From Methylovulum sp. (lineage in GTDB: Bacteria; Pseudomonadota; Gammaproteobacteria; Methylococcales; Methylomonadaceae): 64,000 nucleotides of DNA. Positions within the stretch are counted from its first letter, which is position 1. The number at the start of each line of letters is the position of its first letter. Positions 1 to 7,855 of this stretch are shown piece by piece. Position numbers and translations under genes: made by a program. The notes beneath the pieces are model-generated. The model saw nothing but the letters and a program-made list of their open reading frames with translations, was not told the origin of the DNA and made no database searches. Where the stretch lies: positions 43,907 through 107,906 of the forward strand of contig NZ_JAQTZU010000011.1 of assembly GCF_028687615.1 (NCBI RefSeq), given 5' to 3'.

Positions 1-240
1 TTTTTTCGCTTCATTGTCATCTAACAGGGCAAGAAAATCATTTAAGCCGTAACTGTGCTTGGGTGCTTTGGTGACAAAATCGACGTACTTATTGGCTTCG
101 TTATATTCATAAACGTCAAAGCCTTTGCGGGCGGAGGCGATTAAGGCATCCACCGCTTGAAAGTCAAAACTGTGGATATAAATGATGGGGCGCAAGGCAT
201 CGACATAACTGGCTAATTTTTGGCTGGCGTTCAGTTCCAT
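1..240 (-). CDS. AAA-family ATPase, Ycf46/SpoVK-like (N-terminal 80 residues only)
   Basis: The reading frame starts at an ATG at 240 and runs open to the window edge, so only the first 80 residues are seen. The segment around residues 9-26 (SYVDALRPIIYIHSFDF) and the following helix resemble the non-catalytic N-terminal region of Ycf46-like AAA ATPases. The Walker motifs lie outside the window, so the ATPase assignment rests on this N-terminal likeness only. The gene begins two bases after the stop of the gene at 243-1316 and is almost certainly co-transcribed with it. Role unknown. Such ATPases often work with a dedicated partner, which here would be the upstream protein. Confidence 0.55.
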   Translation of the reverse strand, partial: MELNASQKLASYVDALRPIIYIHSFDFQAVDALIASARKGFDVYEYNEANKYVDFVTKAPKHSYGLNDFLALLDDNEAKK

Positions 241-242
241 TG

Positions 243-1316
243 TTAAATCACCATGTAAAGTAAAGCGTGGTTAGCGTTATTGCTCTTGTAATCAATGCCA
301 TCAAGAATTAAAAACTCTTTATTAACCGCTTCGGCGTTGAGTTCTTCGCCGTTTTTGCCCGCATTACGGACAAAATTACCTGCTTCCATTTTTAGAACCA
401 GGCATTTTGTGCCTTTGGGTTCTAAATCTTTCCAATAGCCTTCGGTTGCTCCTGCATAAGAGCGATAAGATGATTGCACGGGTAACAGCAGTTCGTATTC
501 AATATAATCGCTAGAACTATTTGAATAAAAACTCAACCCATCAAATATTAATCCAATTCCTTGTGTACCTAGGTATTCATCAGTACCATCATTTTCTTTA
601 ATTTTTACGGAACTGGATGCGTCATTAATTTGGGTCACACAAACTTTCTGATCGGTAACTTTTTCCCATGTAAGATTAGTATCTTTTTGATATTTTCCAA
701 TTTCATTCAGTCTAGGTATTTTTAAAAATGCCGTTTCTTTTTGTTCTTTATCAAACAGATTTGAGTGCCGATAAGCCTCATTTGCCAGCATGGTAAACAG
801 CGTTAGCGGGCTTTTTTCTATAAACAGGGCGAAAAACAAAGCAAAATCCACCCGGAACAATGGTTCATAATCACTCCACAGAGTATCAACAGCGGTTTTT
901 AAAAACGGGTAATCTCCGGCTTTTTCTAACATATCAAGACATAACTGTTCATAACCTGCGTGATAGTTTTTAATGACCGCATTTCTTTGAAATTGCTGGT
1001 TAGCGAGTGCTTCAAGCTGTTGCCGCTGCTGTTCCCGAAACTCAAACGGATGCACTGCCGCTTGAATCTGCGCTTCGCTGATGTCTGCATGGAATAACTG
1101 GCATAAGGCGCGGGCAATGGTCAGCTCATTTTTACTCGTGATCTCCTGCAATTGGCTGAGTTCGGCACTTAAGCCCCGCACTTCCAGCCAACGGTGCAGC
1201 ACTTGGCTATGGTATGCGGTTAATAAATCATCCAGATTGAAATTTGCCCGTAAATCAGTTAAATCTCTGACGGGATGTTTGTCTAACAGTAAGTTAAATT
1301 TTATCGCTTTGGTCAT
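243..1316 (-). CDS. Conserved protein of unknown function, partner of the AAA ATPase
   Basis: A 357-residue protein. I chose the ATG at 1316 because the conserved-looking N-terminus (NLLLDKHPVRDLTDL, then a motif ending HRWLEVRG near residue 48) starts there; an upstream start at 1409 would run through an intergenic repeat. The first 200 residues are predicted helical and rich in Q, L and A. The last 150 are beta-rich and polar, ending in hydrophobic LLYMVI. There is no signal peptide or membrane segment. It precedes the AAA ATPase gene by two bases, so the two form one translational unit. I recognise the N-terminal motif as recurrent in bacterial hypothetical proteins but cannot name a family or activity. 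Confidence 0.7.
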   Translation of the reverse strand: MTKAIKFNLLLDKHPVRDLTDLRANFNLDDLLTAYHSQVLHRWLEVRGLSAELSQLQEITSKNELTIARALCQLFHADISEAQIQAAVHPFEFREQQRQQLEALANQQFQRNAVIKNYHAGYEQLCLDMLEKAGDYPFLKTAVDTLWSDYEPLFRVDFALFFALFIEKSPLTLFTMLANEAYRHSNLFDKEQKETAFLKIPRLNEIGKYQKDTNLTWEKVTDQKVCVTQINDASSSVKIKENDGTDEYLGTQGIGLIFDGLSFYSNSSSDYIEYELLLPVQSSYRSYAGATEGYWKDLEPKGTKCLVLKMEAGNFVRNAGKNGEELNAEAVNKEFLILDGIDYKSNNANHALLYMVI

Positions 1317-1353
1317 AATGGCTGGTTTTGTCGGGTTAATGAAAGGGTTTGTT

Positions 1354-1473
1354 TGTAGGTCGGGTCGCCTAATGCGCCTACTGTTGGTAGCGATAGCGTA
1401 ACCCGACAATTGTGTCGCCTAAAATGTCGGGTTACGTTATCTCGCTACGCTCAATAAGCTAACCCGACCTACA
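1354..1473. repeat. Short inverted-repeat element (MITE-like)
   Basis: Outer arms TGTAGGTCGGGT (1354-1365) and ACCCGACCTACA (1462-1473) are exact reverse complements. A second internal pair, GTAACCCGACA and TGTCGGGTTAC, sits between them. The element has no coding capacity and lies between the toxin gene and the gene at 243-1316, so it could act as a transcription break. The internal phrase with 'gcgatagcgtaaccc' resembles parts of the repeats at 57.8-58.9 kb, suggesting a dispersed family. Confidence 0.7.
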
Positions 1474-1487
1474 GGGTGATCAGCATT

Positions 1488-1748
1488 TCAATAAAACTGT
1501 TCATAATCATCGTGGTTGCCAATCCAAAACCACGTCACGGTATCGTCTTCCATAATGCCAAGCGCACGATAACCGCGTGTGATTCTGACTGACCACACGT
1601 CTTCGGCATGGTTGACGCATTTAAAATGCAATGACGGATGAAAAGGGTTGTTCGACCATATAACATAGGTTTTTCGGGCTTTGCGGCGTATCGCCCCGTC
1701 TAATCGCCGATAATTTTCCCAAAAACTGGGCAAAGTCAGCGACTCCAT
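1488..1748 (-). CDS. RelE/ParE-family toxin
   Basis: An 86-residue basic protein with the RelE/ParE-like signature: helix-rich first half, then VRITRGYRALG (about residues 54-64) and WIGNHDDYE near the C-terminus. This fits the branch of small toxins that act as ribosome-dependent mRNA endonucleases or gyrase poisons; the sequence does not say which. Its start overlaps the end of the upstream antitoxin gene by 13 bases, the usual translationally coupled antitoxin-toxin order. The likely role is growth arrest when the antitoxin is lost, as plasmid-like stabilisation or phage defence. Confidence 0.8.
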   Translation of the reverse strand: MESLTLPSFWENYRRLDGAIRRKARKTYVIWSNNPFHPSLHFKCVNHAEDVWSVRITRGYRALGIMEDDTVTWFWIGNHDDYEQFY

Positions 1749-1975
1749 AAGTCATCATGATTTAAAGGTTGTGCCAAGCCTTCTTTAATTTGCTGTTTTG
1801 CCAAACGGGCTTTTTGGATCAAGTTATCTTGCGTTTTTGCAAAAGCTTCATCCCAAGACAGCTCATCTTGCAGATCGGCAACATAAGATTGTAAATGCTC
1901 AACGATTTGGTTTTGGGTGGCATCGGGCAATGTCCCCATCATTTTAACAACTGTGGCAATGGCTTCTGATGACAT
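1736..1975 (-). CDS. Antitoxin of the RelE/ParE-type pair
   Basis: A 79-residue acidic protein encoded directly before the toxin gene and overlapping it. I chose the ATG at 1975 over the one at 1981 because the AAGGA ribosome site lies seven bases before 1975 and only one base before 1981. The protein is mostly helical (residues 1-50 include a VEHLQSYVADLQDEL helix) with a short C-terminal tail ending in HDDLWSR, which would be the toxin-wrapping part. No clear DNA-binding motif is visible in the N-terminus. It is assigned by position and size; the family is not firmly recognised. Confidence 0.75.
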   Translation of the reverse strand: MSSEAIATVVKMMGTLPDATQNQIVEHLQSYVADLQDELSWDEAFAKTQDNLIQKARLAKQQIKEGLAQPLNHDDLWSR

Positions 1976-1981
1976 AATCAT

Positions 1982-2369
1982 TTCCTTTTTTTTAGATTCA
2001 ATTCACGATGGTTTGTTTTAGCTGGTTACCAAGCTCTAGCTTGATAACCCGTCTCAGAAGCTCCAGCTTCGATCATGATGGAAGCTAGAGCTTCCCGTGC
2101 TGCGTTCCCAAACCGGATATTCACTGTCATTAATTTAAAAAATAAGGCTATAAAAATCATAAAGTTGTGTATTTTGAAAATCCCCCTCAATCCCCCTTTT
2201 TCAAAGGGGGAAGTTCATTTTTTCAATCTCAGCGAAGAGTAGGCTAATTCCCCCCTTTGAAAAAGGGGGGCTAGGGGGGATTTATCAACATAACTATCTG
2301 TTTTATAAAAATTTTTATTAACTCAATGGGAGAGAAGCCGGAGCTTGGGAACGAGCAATTTTGTTCTAG
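1982..2369. other. Gene-free gap made of nested repeats
   Basis: No plausible gene. At 2000-2100 there are several short 'agctctagc/gaagctccagcttc' palindromic phrases. At 2178-2283 there is a long inverted repeat (own entry). At 2320-2360 a phrase 'gccggagcttgggaacgagc' resembles the 2070-2100 phrases. The gap separates the nuclease-like gene from the toxin-antitoxin pair, and its upper part should hold the promoter of the antitoxin gene. Confidence 0.6.
2178..2283. repeat. C/G-rich compound inverted repeat
   Basis: The left half (2178-2212) and right half (2248-2283) are imperfect reverse complements built from runs of C5-6 and G5-6: AAATCCCCCT...TCCCCCTTTTTCAAAG on the left and CTTTGAAAAAGGGGGG...AGGGGGGATTT on the right. 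Each half can also fold on itself. This is a widespread type of bacterial intergenic repeat. It would form a strong hairpin in RNA downstream of the nuclease-like gene, where it may act as a terminator or processing site. Confidence 0.75.
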
Positions 2370-3938
2370 TTACGAAAACAAACCGAATGTTAACGTGTTG
2401 AATACGTTTTTCGCTACCGTTTTTGTGCCTTCCCAAGCCGATTCCGCAATTTTAGCAGCAGTCTTGGCAACGGCTTTCGCGCCTTTATGAAGCACATCGC
2501 CCACCGCGCTACCTGCAATACCGCCCGCCACTGCCCCGACAAACGCGCCGACCGGGCCGCCTAAGGCAAAGCCTACCACCCCGCCTTTTACCGAACCGGC
2601 AAGGCCGCCCACGGCGGTGCAAGTGACATTGCCCATCGCGTCTATGGCTTCCAGCGGGTTTAGTTCGCCTTTGGCGAGTTTGTACAGGCATTTGGCGTTT
2701 TCCAGGCCGATGTAGGCGATATTGGCGATTTGCCCTGCCGGGGTGTTTTGCAGGATTTTCAGCCAGCCGCTTTTTGCCGCCACGACTAGCGCACCAGACA
2801 CGGCGACTTGCACGCCGACATTGCCCGCGCTTTGCAAGGATGCGTTGAAAAATTCTTGCATGTCTTCGCTGGCTGGGCGGTTTTCTTTGCCGGTCAGGGC
2901 ATTCCACGCCCGCCGCCCCAAAATCCGTGCGCCTTGGAAGCCCGCGTTAAACGCCGCCGCAATCACGGCTTTTCTGCCGATTTCTTTGGCAATGGTCAGG
3001 CGATTGGTGTCGTTCCAGTCGTATTGTTTGATTTCGGCTTCTTGTTGGGCTTGGTCTTGCAAGACTTTGGCCTCTTCTTTTGACAATGGCTTGGAGCTGA
3101 CACCATCAATTTCTATCACTTCGGCAATGCCTGTGTCGCCATGCCCTTCTGGAACCAGCTTTCTTTGCCCCCGATAGTCGCCTTTCTTAAATAATTTGAT
3201 GGTGGCGTCGGCATCCGAACCATATTTTGCCTGATAACGGCGCACCAGTTTGCCGTCGGCATCATAAATGCCGATGTCCATAGAGTTTTTTCTATAAGCT
3301 TCGCCCGGTTGGGGTTCGAGCACTTTGGCACGGTAAAGGCTGCCTTTGGCGGCGGCATCCATATTGAACGTGTTGGCATGATGGTGTTCGGCAATAAAAC
3401 CATCCAGATTGCCGTTTTGGCTGATGGTGAACCCATCTTTTCGAATCACGGCATCCCAATTTTTACGGTTGGCCTGTTCCAGAACATTATCAATACTTTG
3501 TGCATACGTCCCGACTTCCGCCGCGCCACCACTACTTGCGCCTTGTTCGATTTTTTTCGCCAGCCAACTTTCGCGGCTTTTGCCTTTGTCCAGATGGGCA
3601 TACAAATCGGCTTTAATCTGATTATTTTGCTCTATTTTTTCAATAATTTGCAAGGCCGTAGCATGGCGTTCGGCGGCATCCGCCCAAAGATCAGGATATT
3701 CGCTAAAAGTTTGCTCCAACCAGGCTTCAATCGGTAGCGTGTTTTTATTGCGGCTGTAAGATTCGACAAAATGGGCAATCACCCCGGCGGTTTTTGGGGC
3801 GTTGTCTTCACTGCCGAATAGCTCCGTGGTGGCTTGGTCGGCTTCGGCTGAGGTTTCTGAGATTTGCTCTTGATCGTCATCAGCCAAAATATGGCCTGTG
3901 GCGTTATCAATCACAACGGGTTTGGGTGCATGGCTCAT
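2370..3938 (-). CDS. Nuclease-like protein with C-terminal glycine-zipper membrane segment, putative defence effector
   Basis: A 522-residue protein with a good ribosome site (AAGGAA) before the ATG at 3938. Residues 1-50 are acidic and probably disordered. Residues 55-170 are helical. Residues 175-245 contain FIAEHHHANTFN (181-192), DIGIYDADGK (221-230) and RRYQAKYG (233-240). The arrangement E184, D221, Q236-x-K238 looks like the Mrr-type variant (QxK) of the PD-(D/E)xK nuclease centre. Residues 443-480 form a glycine zipper (GGLAG, GGVVGFALGG, GAVAGGIAG), typical of membrane-inserting or pore-forming helices. It follows the WYL regulator gene on the same strand by 90 bases, which fits a regulated antiviral or abortive-infection effector. 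The nuclease reading is inference from motifs; the family is not named. Confidence 0.6.
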   Translation of the reverse strand: MSHAPKPVVIDNATGHILADDDQEQISETSAEADQATTELFGSEDNAPKTAGVIAHFVESYSRNKNTLPIEAWLEQTFSEYPDLWADAAERHATALQIIEKIEQNNQIKADLYAHLDKGKSRESWLAKKIEQGASSGGAAEVGTYAQSIDNVLEQANRKNWDAVIRKDGFTISQNGNLDGFIAEHHHANTFNMDAAAKGSLYRAKVLEPQPGEAYRKNSMDIGIYDADGKLVRRYQAKYGSDADATIKLFKKGDYRGQRKLVPEGHGDTGIAEVIEIDGVSSKPLSKEEAKVLQDQAQQEAEIKQYDWNDTNRLTIAKEIGRKAVIAAAFNAGFQGARILGRRAWNALTGKENRPASEDMQEFFNASLQSAGNVGVQVAVSGALVVAAKSGWLKILQNTPAGQIANIAYIGLENAKCLYKLAKGELNPLEAIDAMGNVTCTAVGGLAGSVKGGVVGFALGGPVGAFVGAVAGGIAGSAVGDVLHKGAKAVAKTAAKIAESAWEGTKTVAKNVFNTLTFGLFS

Positions 3939-4028
3939 AAGATATTCCTTGGTTTGTTGTTGGTTAAAAAATCAAGCTGAAACATATCATCGGGGTAGCA
4001 TAAGCCGGCACATCAGGACGGCAAAGGC

Positions 4029-4934
4029 TTAAGGCTTGTTATCGTCACTGCCCAAATACTCGCGCAGGCTTTGCAATAAGCTATCGCGCAATTCTTTGGG
4101 GGCAATGATGGCGATATTCGGCACCCAGTATTTAATCATCGGCATAATCTGGTTGTCGTGGGAGATGCGCGTTGACACAATCAAACTGCCGTCTTCGAGT
4201 TCCTTATCAATCTGTTGGTTAGGCAACACGGGGCGGCGTTTGAAATAGGCCGCGACGCTGTGGTCGATTTTCAACACCACTTCGCGTTTTTCCGCGCCAA
4301 ACCAGATGCCGTCTTCCTGTTCGATCAGCGTGTTAATGTCGGCTTCGGGCGTAAACGTGCGCTCGTCGGTCTGTATGCCTTTTAGTTGGCTGAAACAGAA
4401 AGTTTTCAACTGTGGCCCGTCTTGGGCGGCGAGATACCAGATGCCTTTTTGGTTGATGAGTTTATACGGGGCAATGCCTGTGTAGGATTTGGCTTTATAC
4501 AGGAAGTGGATGAGCCGATGCTGGACGATGGCTTGTTCTAGCTGTTTGAATTCGCCGCTTTTTTCGCGCAGGTCTTCGTAATGGTGGCCTTTGACCAGAT
4601 ACGCTTGGCTGACGCGGGTGTCGAAAATCTCACGGAGGAAATTGTCGCTCAAGACGGGGAACAGGGCTTTGATGCCGGACAGGCTGGCGAAACGTTGGAT
4701 GTCGGCGGTGGAAAGCTTGCCTAGGTAATACGGGTCTAGGACAAAAAACTGCTGGTCTTTGCTGAACGGCAGATAGGCCAGACGTTCGAGCAAGTCGCGT
4801 TGGATGGTGCGCAAAGTCACGCCGAACTCTTCGGCGAGTTGGCGTGGGTCGAGTTTTTCGCCGCGATTCAGTTTGATGAGGATTTCGGCAAGGCGCACCG
4901 AAACTTTTTCATGGGAGCTGGTTGTTTTAGCCAT
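4029..4934 (-). CDS. WYL-domain transcriptional regulator with N-terminal HTH
   Basis: A 301-residue protein starting at the ATG at 4934. An upstream start at 4976 would put the candidate operator inside the gene. Residues 7-60 form a DeoR-type winged helix (LAEEFGVTLRTIQRDLLERL). Residues 130-200 form a WYL domain (QAIVQHRLIHFLYKA, then GIWYLAAQD), followed by the usual C-terminal extension. Proteins of this layout (BrxR/CapW-like) bind inverted repeats in front of defence operons and are thought to release DNA on sensing a ligand. It lies directly upstream of the nuclease-like gene, so it probably controls itself and that gene from the inverted repeat at 4943-4970. Confidence 0.8.
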   Translation of the reverse strand: MAKTTSSHEKVSVRLAEILIKLNRGEKLDPRQLAEEFGVTLRTIQRDLLERLAYLPFSKDQQFFVLDPYYLGKLSTADIQRFASLSGIKALFPVLSDNFLREIFDTRVSQAYLVKGHHYEDLREKSGEFKQLEQAIVQHRLIHFLYKAKSYTGIAPYKLINQKGIWYLAAQDGPQLKTFCFSQLKGIQTDERTFTPEADINTLIEQEDGIWFGAEKREVVLKIDHSVAAYFKRRPVLPNQQIDKELEDGSLIVSTRISHDNQIMPMIKYWVPNIAIIAPKELRDSLLQSLREYLGSDDNKP

Positions 4935-4942
4935 TGTACACC

Positions 4943-4970
4943 TCGTGTGCTTGAAGAAGTTGGCACACGA
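4943..4970. promoter_or_regulatory. Candidate operator of the WYL regulator
   Basis: TCGTGTGC (4943-4950) and GCACACGA (4963-4970) are exact reverse complements separated by 12 bases. The site begins 9 bases upstream of the regulator start codon. A second, shorter inverted pair (TGACA 4984-4988, TGTCA 4994-4998) lies beside it. Position and symmetry fit an autoregulatory binding site; binding is inferred. Confidence 0.5.
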
Positions 4971-5238
4971 TAACATGGGAAGGTGACAGGTTGTGTCATC
5001 GTAACGGAGGGAGTCGAAAATTTTTTACTGTTGGCTTTAGGCGAGATTCGTTTGTCTTTTACCCTGTCTGTCAGGCAATATAGGCTTTTACACTTGTGCG
5101 CCTAGATGGCGCATCCTTTTGATCATGTTTAAAATCCAACTGGGAGCCTACTCATCTTGACCGTGACTTGCGGACAGGATGTCTTTATGCCCCAGGGTAC
5201 ACGCTCCAATTACATACCCTTTTCTTGAGAGGCACTTC

Positions 5239-6240
5239 ATGCTGTATTGGCTAAAACGCATCACGATTACCCTTGTCATAGTATTGCCCGCTTTGTTTGC
5301 CTTCTTGCGTTTTCAGGGGTTGCAATATTTCAATGCTTACACGGGTGGCGGGTTTGCGCGGAGCTTGCCCGATGCCAACACGATTGCCAAAAACCAAAGC
5401 TGCAACACGCCGCCTATCCAGGTGCTGAGTTATAACGTGATGTATGGTTCGGCGTTGATTGAGGCGATGGCGGCGCGGTTCCGGCATGACGGAACGGGCA
5501 AGGGCGAGTTGCCGTGGTCGGTGCGCTTGCCGGAAATCCGCGAGCGTATCGCCAGTTATGCACCCGATTTACTGGGTTTGCAGGAAATGGACACCGATAA
5601 TGACATTGCCGCGATTGTGCCTTTGGAGCAATACACGCTGGTCAGCTACCATTTAGGGAATTTCCAATACGGCGATTCGGCCCTGTTGTACAAAACCGCA
5701 CGGTTTGAACCATTGGATAGCGGACAATTGTGGCTGGGCAATACGCCGGAACTGCCGATGTCTTTGGGCTTCCGTCCGTTGGCGGTGATCCGTTATGTCA
5801 ACTGGGTGCTGCTGCGCGAGAAGACCAGCGGTTTTACGTTTATGTTTGTCAACACCCATTTCGACAATGCCGGTGTCAATAAAGAACCCAGCGCGACTTT
5901 GTTCCGTGGGCGCATAGCCGCACTCAGCCGGGGCTTGCCGATTATTGTCACGGGTGATTTTAACACCACCGTCCGTGACGAACGTTACCGCCGCTTTACC
6001 GGAGCGGATTTGCAACCGCCACTGTTGGAAAATGCCTATACGCTGGCCCACAGCCCACCCGTCGATGCGGCTTTGCATCCTGACCAGCGTATTGACCATA
6101 TCCTCGTGGGCGGCCCGTGTAAAGCGGAAGCCGGACAATGGCTGATAGACCCGCGCCCGCTCAAAAACGGCTTGCCTATGTCTGACCATGATCCGGTATT
6201 TGCCCGGCTACGGTTTGTTGATAATCCGGCGGCAAAATAA
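5239..6240 (+). CDS. Endonuclease/exonuclease/phosphatase-family hydrolase, membrane-anchored
   Basis: A 333-residue protein. I chose the ATG at 5239 because GAGAGG precedes it and an N-terminal hydrophobic helix (residues 6-22, signal anchor) begins there. The metal-dependent EEP fold is shown by LSYNVMYG (about 57), LLGLQEMD (about 113), FVNTHFD (about 207), VTGDFNT (about 239), RIDHILVGG (about 285) and a closing MSDHDPV. These supply the Glu, His and Asp residues of the usual two-metal site. The substrate could be nucleic acid, phosphoinositide or another phosphodiester; the sequence does not decide. The N-terminal anchor puts the catalytic part in the periplasm. It stands alone and converges on the GTPase gene at 6254. 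Confidence 0.85.
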   Translation: MLYWLKRITITLVIVLPALFAFLRFQGLQYFNAYTGGGFARSLPDANTIAKNQSCNTPPIQVLSYNVMYGSALIEAMAARFRHDGTGKGELPWSVRLPEIRERIASYAPDLLGLQEMDTDNDIAAIVPLEQYTLVSYHLGNFQYGDSALLYKTARFEPLDSGQLWLGNTPELPMSLGFRPLAVIRYVNWVLLREKTSGFTFMFVNTHFDNAGVNKEPSATLFRGRIAALSRGLPIIVTGDFNTTVRDERYRRFTGADLQPPLLENAYTLAHSPPVDAALHPDQRIDHILVGGPCKAEAGQWLIDPRPLKNGLPMSDHDPVFARLRFVDNPAAK

Positions 6241-6253
6241 GCCAGGACTATTA

Positions 6254-7855
6254 TCAGTCCACCAACATACGCCCCAACACGCCGTTGTTGTCCACGCACA
6301 AGCGTGATTCCAGTTCCGGGCAATGGCATTGCCCAATCAACGCATCCAGTTGCTGGAGTTGTTCCGCATGGGCGTGATCAAACATTTCCAGGTTTTGTAA
6401 AACCTCATCACCAAGCAAATCAAACGCTTGCTGGATGCCTTTATCCAAGCCTTTCAACGCGCTTTTTTGCAGGGAAGGCTGGGATTTTTTCAGGATGAAA
6501 AACGGCACTAGCCAGGTGATGGCAATCAATAAAGTGCTGTGAATAGCAAAATCGACACCCAAATAATGGGTGCTGGTCTGGTTGCTATGATAAAAACCCA
6601 TAAACACCTGATAGCCAACCCAAGCCATCGCCGCCAACGGCAGGGTGATTTCCGCCAGGCGCATCATTTTCAAAAACACCCGGTGCAAGCTGTGGCCGGG
6701 ATTCGCCAGGGCTAGCCGTACGCCCAATTCGGTTTGGGCTTGCAAGGTCTTGCTGGCGTTGCCACGCAATTCCAGCAATGCGGTTTTCAATGGCGTGACG
6801 GGCAAGCCTTGTTGCGCGGCATCGAGGATAAAGGTGTCCAGCGCATCATCAAAACGCGCTTGCGCCCAGTGATCCCATAATTCAATGCGCTTGGCTTGCG
6901 GCTGGCTGAGCAAATCGGGGGCGTGTTCGGCGTAATAATTGGCGGCGTTTTTGATGGGCCAACTAAAGCCTTGTTGCAAGACGGTGCGGGTTTGTTGCCA
7001 TTGGCTTTGCCAAAGGGTTTGCAAATCGGCCAGGGAAATTTGCGCGGCAAATGCAGACCGAATCATTTCCAACTGCCCTTGCAAGGTTTTTTTACGCAGG
7101 AATTGGCTGCGTTGTTGCAATTGCTGCACGGTATGGCCTTGCGCCAAATCCATTAGCGTTGTTTCCAGCGTAGCAAATTCATCGTCTTGCCATTCGTCCG
7201 TGCAAATGGTCTTGAAAATGATGGGTTCAAAAAATCCGGCTTTGTGCAATTGTTGTTTGAAATCATCCACTTGTTCGGCTTGCCCTCTGTCCCATTGGTT
7301 GAGCACAAACAACCAGGCGTGTTTCGCGCCTTCAGCCAGCAAGATTTGCCAGGCTTTTTCATCACGGTAGCGTTCCGGGCTGACCACATAAATCAGCACG
7401 TCGATATGCGGCAGCCATTGCAACACCAATTGTTTGTTGGCCTGTTCGGTGCTGTCAAAATCCGGCATGTCGATCCAGATGATCTGTTTTTTGGCTTCTT
7501 CTTCGTGCTGGGCGATTTTGATATGGGTGATAGGGAAATGCTCAGGCAAGTGCTGGATGGCGACACTGTGATGGTGGAATAAAGTGACTTCGCGTGAAGT
7601 CGGGCGTTCCACACCAACACGGGCAATCGGCTTGCCAGCCAAACGGTTTAGCAAGGAGCTTTTGCCAACCCCGCTACCGCCTAAAAAGGCGACGATCAAA
7701 GGCCGTGCCTCTTGCTGGTTGAATAAATTATCCGGCGTTTTCACGTCCAATCCAGCCAATGCCCCTGCGGTTTCCGCATTGATCCAACCCGCAGCCATCG
7801 CTTGCTGCGCCCAAGCTTGGGTGTTTTCCACCACCTCAGAGTAATCGTAAGCCAT
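6254..7855 (-). CDS. Dynamin-like GTPase, second of a tandem pair
   Basis: A 533-residue P-loop GTPase: G1 GGSGVGKSS (59-67), G3 DMPDFDS (129-135), G4 NQWD (186-189). The middle is a long helical region (about 240-400) with many Q and L. Two hydrophobic segments near 425-475 (including LAAMAWVGYQVFMGFY and STLLIAITWLVPFFIL) should form a membrane hairpin, and a helical tail follows. This layout, with a GTPase of similar build encoded just upstream and overlapping by 20 bases, fits bacterial dynamin-like proteins that work in pairs on membranes. The precise role (membrane repair, fission or defence) is not shown by the sequence. Confidence 0.75.
   Translation of the reverse strand: MAYDYSEVVENTQAWAQQAMAAGWINAETAGALAGLDVKTPDNLFNQQEARPLIVAFLGGSGVGKSSLLNRLAGKPIARVGVERPTSREVTLFHHHSVAIQHLPEHFPITHIKIAQHEEEAKKQIIWIDMPDFDSTEQANKQLVLQWLPHIDVLIYVVSPERYRDEKAWQILLAEGAKHAWLFVLNQWDRGQAEQVDDFKQQLHKAGFFEPIIFKTICTDEWQDDEFATLETTLMDLAQGHTVQQLQQRSQFLRKKTLQGQLEMIRSAFAAQISLADLQTLWQSQWQQTRTVLQQGFSWPIKNAANYYAEHAPDLLSQPQAKRIELWDHWAQARFDDALDTFILDAAQQGLPVTPLKTALLELRGNASKTLQAQTELGVRLALANPGHSLHRVFLKMMRLAEITLPLAAMAWVGYQVFMGFYHSNQTSTHYLGVDFAIHSTLLIAITWLVPFFILKKSQPSLQKSALKGLDKGIQQAFDLLGDEVLQNLEMFDHAHAEQLQQLDALIGQCHCPELESRLCVDNNGVLGRMLVD

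Noticed and set aside
2722..3737. Several long plus-strand frames opposite the nuclease-like gene.
   Set aside because: They are antisense shadows of a well-formed gene with its own ribosome site; none shows family motifs.
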